A DNA stretch of 64,000 nt from Actibacterium lipolyticum (GTDB lineage Bacteria; Pseudomonadota; Alphaproteobacteria; Rhodobacterales; Rhodobacteraceae), in contig NZ_FXYE01000002.1 in assembly GCF_900184935.1 (NCBI RefSeq), positions 682,001 through 746,000 on the forward strand, written 5' to 3'. The notes beneath the pieces were generated by a model. The model was given only the letters and a program-made list of their open reading frames with translations, searched no databases and was not told where the DNA came from. The position numbers and the translations under genes are program-made. This document shows, piece by piece, positions 62,090 to 64,000 of the stretch; position 1 is the stretch's first letter; every line of letters begins with the position of its first letter.

Positions 62090-64000
62090 ATGCCAAGCAC
62101 CACCCGCGTAAACAGCGTCATCGAAATTGAGCGCGCGGGCGATGTAGCCCTTATTCGCATCGACAACCCGCCCGTGAACGCCGCCGGGCGTGATGTGCGC
62201 CAAGGGATAGAGGATGCCATCAACGCGCTGGCCGGGGACGACAGCATCAAGGCCATCGGGCTTTATGGCGCAGGCCGCACCTTTGTTGCGGGCGCGGATA
62301 TTCGCGAATTCGGCAAACCTCCGTTGGCGCCCTCGCTTCCGGATGTGTGCAACACGATTGAACGCTGCGGGAAACCCGTTGTTGCGGTTCTGCATGGCAC
62401 CGCATTGGGCGGCGGGTTGGAACTGGCAATGGCCAGCCATGCGCGGATCGGGCTAACCGGGTTGCGCGTCGGCCTGCCCGAGGTTCTGTTGGGCATCCTT
62501 CCCGGCGCGGGCGGCACGCAGCGCGCGCCACGTCTGGTCGGTATACCGTTCGCGTTGGATATGATCACCACCGGCCGTCACCTACCCGCCGCCGAGGCGC
62601 TTGAACACGGCCTGATTGACCAGTTGAAAGACGGTGACCCGCGTGATGTTGCGCTGGCGTCTGCGAAGGCCGTGGTTGCAGGTAATCTGAAAACCCGCCG
62701 GACGGATGAGATTGCCGTTGAACCCAACGACGCCGCGCTTGAGGCCGCGAAGGCCAAGATCGCCAAGAAAACCCCGCACCTCTTTTCCCCGGTGAAATGT
62801 GTGGAGGCCGTCGCCGCCAGCGTCACCCCCATCGACGAAGGCTTGGCGACAGAACGTCACCTTTACATCCAATGCCACGACAGCCCCCAACGCGCCGGGC
62901 TGATCCATGCGTTCTTCGCCGAACGCGCGGTCGCCAAAGTGCCCGAAGCCAAGGCCACCCCGCGCCCCGTGCAAAAGATCGGCGTGATCGGCGGCGGCAC
63001 GATGGGGTCGGGCATCACGACCTCTGCCCTGCTGGCCGGGTTCGACGTTACGATGATTGAGGTCGCGGCAGAGGCGCTTGAACGCGGCACCGGCACTGTT
63101 CGCAAGAACCTAGAAGGCGCGGTAAAGCGCGGCAAGCTTGCCGAAGCGAAACATGCGGAAACCGTTGCGCGCCTCGGCGCCTCTACGGATATGACGGATT
63201 TGGCCGATGCCGATCTGGTGATCGAAGCCGTGTTTGAAAACATGGAGGTGAAGAAAGAAATCTTCACCAAGCTGGATGGTATCGTGAAGGATGGGACGAT
63301 CCTCGCCTCCAACACCTCTTACCTGAACATCAACGAAATCGCGGCCTGCACCAAGCGCCCGCAAGATGTGCTGGGGCTGCACTTCTTTTCGCCCGCGCAT
63401 GTGATGCGTCTGTTGGAAATCGTTGTCGCCGACAAAACCGCGCCCGAAGTTGTGGCAACCGGCTTTGCCCTTGCCAAACGCATGAAAAAGGTCGGTGTGC
63501 GGGCGGGTGTTTGCGATGGGTTCATCGGCAACCGCATCCTGTCCCATTACCTGCGTGTGACGAACTATATGGTGATGGACGGCGCGACGCCGGAACAGAT
63601 CGACGATGCGCTGGAAGGGTTCGGATTTGCCATGGGCCCGTTCCGCGTCAGTGACCTTGCCGGGTTGGACATTGGCTGGGCCGAACGTAAACGGCTTGCC
63701 CCCCTGCGCCCCGCCGCTGAACGGGTGATCGAAATTGGCGACCGCATTTGCGAAAACGGCTGGTTCGGGCGCAAGACCGGGCGCGGTTATTACGTCTATG
63801 ACGAAGGCGATGCACACCCAAACCCCGAGGTCGCGAATATCATCGCCTCGGAACGCGCCAAGGCGGGCGTCACCCCGCGCGATTTCACCGATCAGGAAAT
63901 CGTGGACCGTTACATGACCGCGATGATTTCCGAAGCCGCGCGCGTCGTCGATGACGGCATCGCGCTGCGCCCCGTGGATGTGGATGCTGTCTTCCTGTTT
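62090..64000 (+). CDS. 3-hydroxyacyl-CoA dehydrogenase / enoyl-CoA hydratase, FadJ-like (3' truncated)
   Basis: 637 codons with no stop to the window edge. An N-terminal crotonase domain shows AGADIREF and ALGGGLELAMA (oxyanion-hole regions) and PGAGGTQRAPRL. From about residue 296 a 3-hydroxyacyl-CoA dehydrogenase domain follows with IGVIGGGTMGSGI and HFFSPAHVM, then its C-terminal domain. This is the bifunctional alpha subunit of beta-oxidation. ATG 62090 has GGGAG eight bases upstream. The partner thiolase is not seen. Confidence 0.93.
   Translation, partial: MPSTTRVNSVIEIERAGDVALIRIDNPPVNAAGRDVRQGIEDAINALAGDDSIKAIGLYGAGRTFVAGADIREFGKPPLAPSLPDVCNTIERCGKPVVAVLHGTALGGGLELAMASHARIGLTGLRVGLPEVLLGILPGAGGTQRAPRLVGIPFALDMITTGRHLPAAEALEHGLIDQLKDGDPRDVALASAKAVVAGNLKTRRTDEIAVEPNDAALEAAKAKIAKKTPHLFSPVKCVEAVAASVTPIDEGLATERHLYIQCHDSPQRAGLIHAFFAERAVAKVPEAKATPRPVQKIGVIGGGTMGSGITTSALLAGFDVTMIEVAAEALERGTGTVRKNLEGAVKRGKLAEAKHAETVARLGASTDMTDLADADLVIEAVFENMEVKKEIFTKLDGIVKDGTILASNTSYLNINEIAACTKRPQDVLGLHFFSPAHVMRLLEIVVADKTAPEVVATGFALAKRMKKVGVRAGVCDGFIGNRILSHYLRVTNYMVMDGATPEQIDDALEGFGFAMGPFRVSDLAGLDIGWAERKRLAPLRPAAERVIEIGDRICENGWFGRKTGRGYYVYDEGDAHPNPEVANIIASERAKAGVTPRDFTDQEIVDRYMTAMISEAARVVDDGIALRPVDVDAVFLF

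Noticed and set aside
61737-62111. 124-codon frame in the fadJ promoter region
   Set aside because: It lacks a ribosome site, overlaps the fadJ start and has no domain; the stretch reads better as a promoter.
1-64000. tRNA, rRNA, CRISPR, IS or prophage genes
   Set aside because: I looked for cloverleaf-like stretches, regular spacers, transposase or phage proteins and saw none; tyrosine recombinase at 35 kb is housekeeping XerC.

Overview
The window looks like chromosomal DNA of a marine-type alphaproteobacterium of the Rhodobacterales (Roseobacter group). The evidence is the ruvCBA-ybgC-tolQRAB-pal-cpoB-tilS-ftsH order, a Pcs-type phosphatidylcholine synthase, a DUF1127 small protein, DUF484-xerC, a Tad prepilin peptidase, and iron-type regulatory sites of the RirA and Irr kinds. 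I saw no rRNA, tRNA, IS element, prophage or CRISPR array. Coding density is high, many stops and starts overlap, and several starts are TTG or GTG. Names rest on motifs and length, not on database searches.

Region by region. 1-2.3 kb: end of a Tad pilus locus (TPR protein, prepilin peptidase) facing a large polytopic membrane protein of GT-C-like layout. 2.4-9.1 kb: an AAA+ ATPase, a hydroxyacid dehydrogenase, the Lhr-like helicase and PdeM nuclease of the ligase-associated repair set, a membrane LytTR protein and a thioesterase. 9.1-13.5 kb: C1 metabolism (fhs, folD), a MOSC protein and a membrane protein. 13.5-25.2 kb (minus strand): ruvC-ruvA-ruvB, a hypothetical, then the complete Tol-Pal set, tilS and ftsH. 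25.2-36.7 kb: DUF1127 protein with a repeat-rich promoter, prmA, msrA, an MFS transporter, a cupin divergent from a YeeE/YedE sulfur transporter with an FNR-like box between them, priA, fsa, DUF484-xerC and pcs. 36.7-44.4 kb: ogt, ileS, ycjX-ycjF, truA and an SDR.

The most notable locus is 44.6-48.5 kb: four genes fused by 4-base overlaps, encoding a HAD-UbiA fusion resembling decaprenyl-phosphoribose synthase, a GtrA protein, a DprE1-like oxidase and a DprE2-like reductase. Their last three members repeat the mycobacterial Rv3789-Rv3790-Rv3791 order. Together they could make and flip a polyprenyl-phosphoryl-D-arabinofuranose donor; the HAD domain may replace the separate mycobacterial phosphatase. 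No arabinosyltransferase is adjacent.

48.5-53.6 kb holds ppsA and a P2-type cation ATPase. 53.7-60.9 kb is an iron island: a 55-codon gene coupled to hemP, a conserved protein, imelysin, DUF1289, Dps, a second conserved protein that looks like a distant paralogue of the first, then di-haem oxidoreductase, imelysin and DUF1513. Three TGA-N9-TCA-like sites and one perfect Irr/ICE-type palindrome lie at its promoters. The window ends in an SDR gene and a fadJ-type beta-oxidation gene that runs off the edge.
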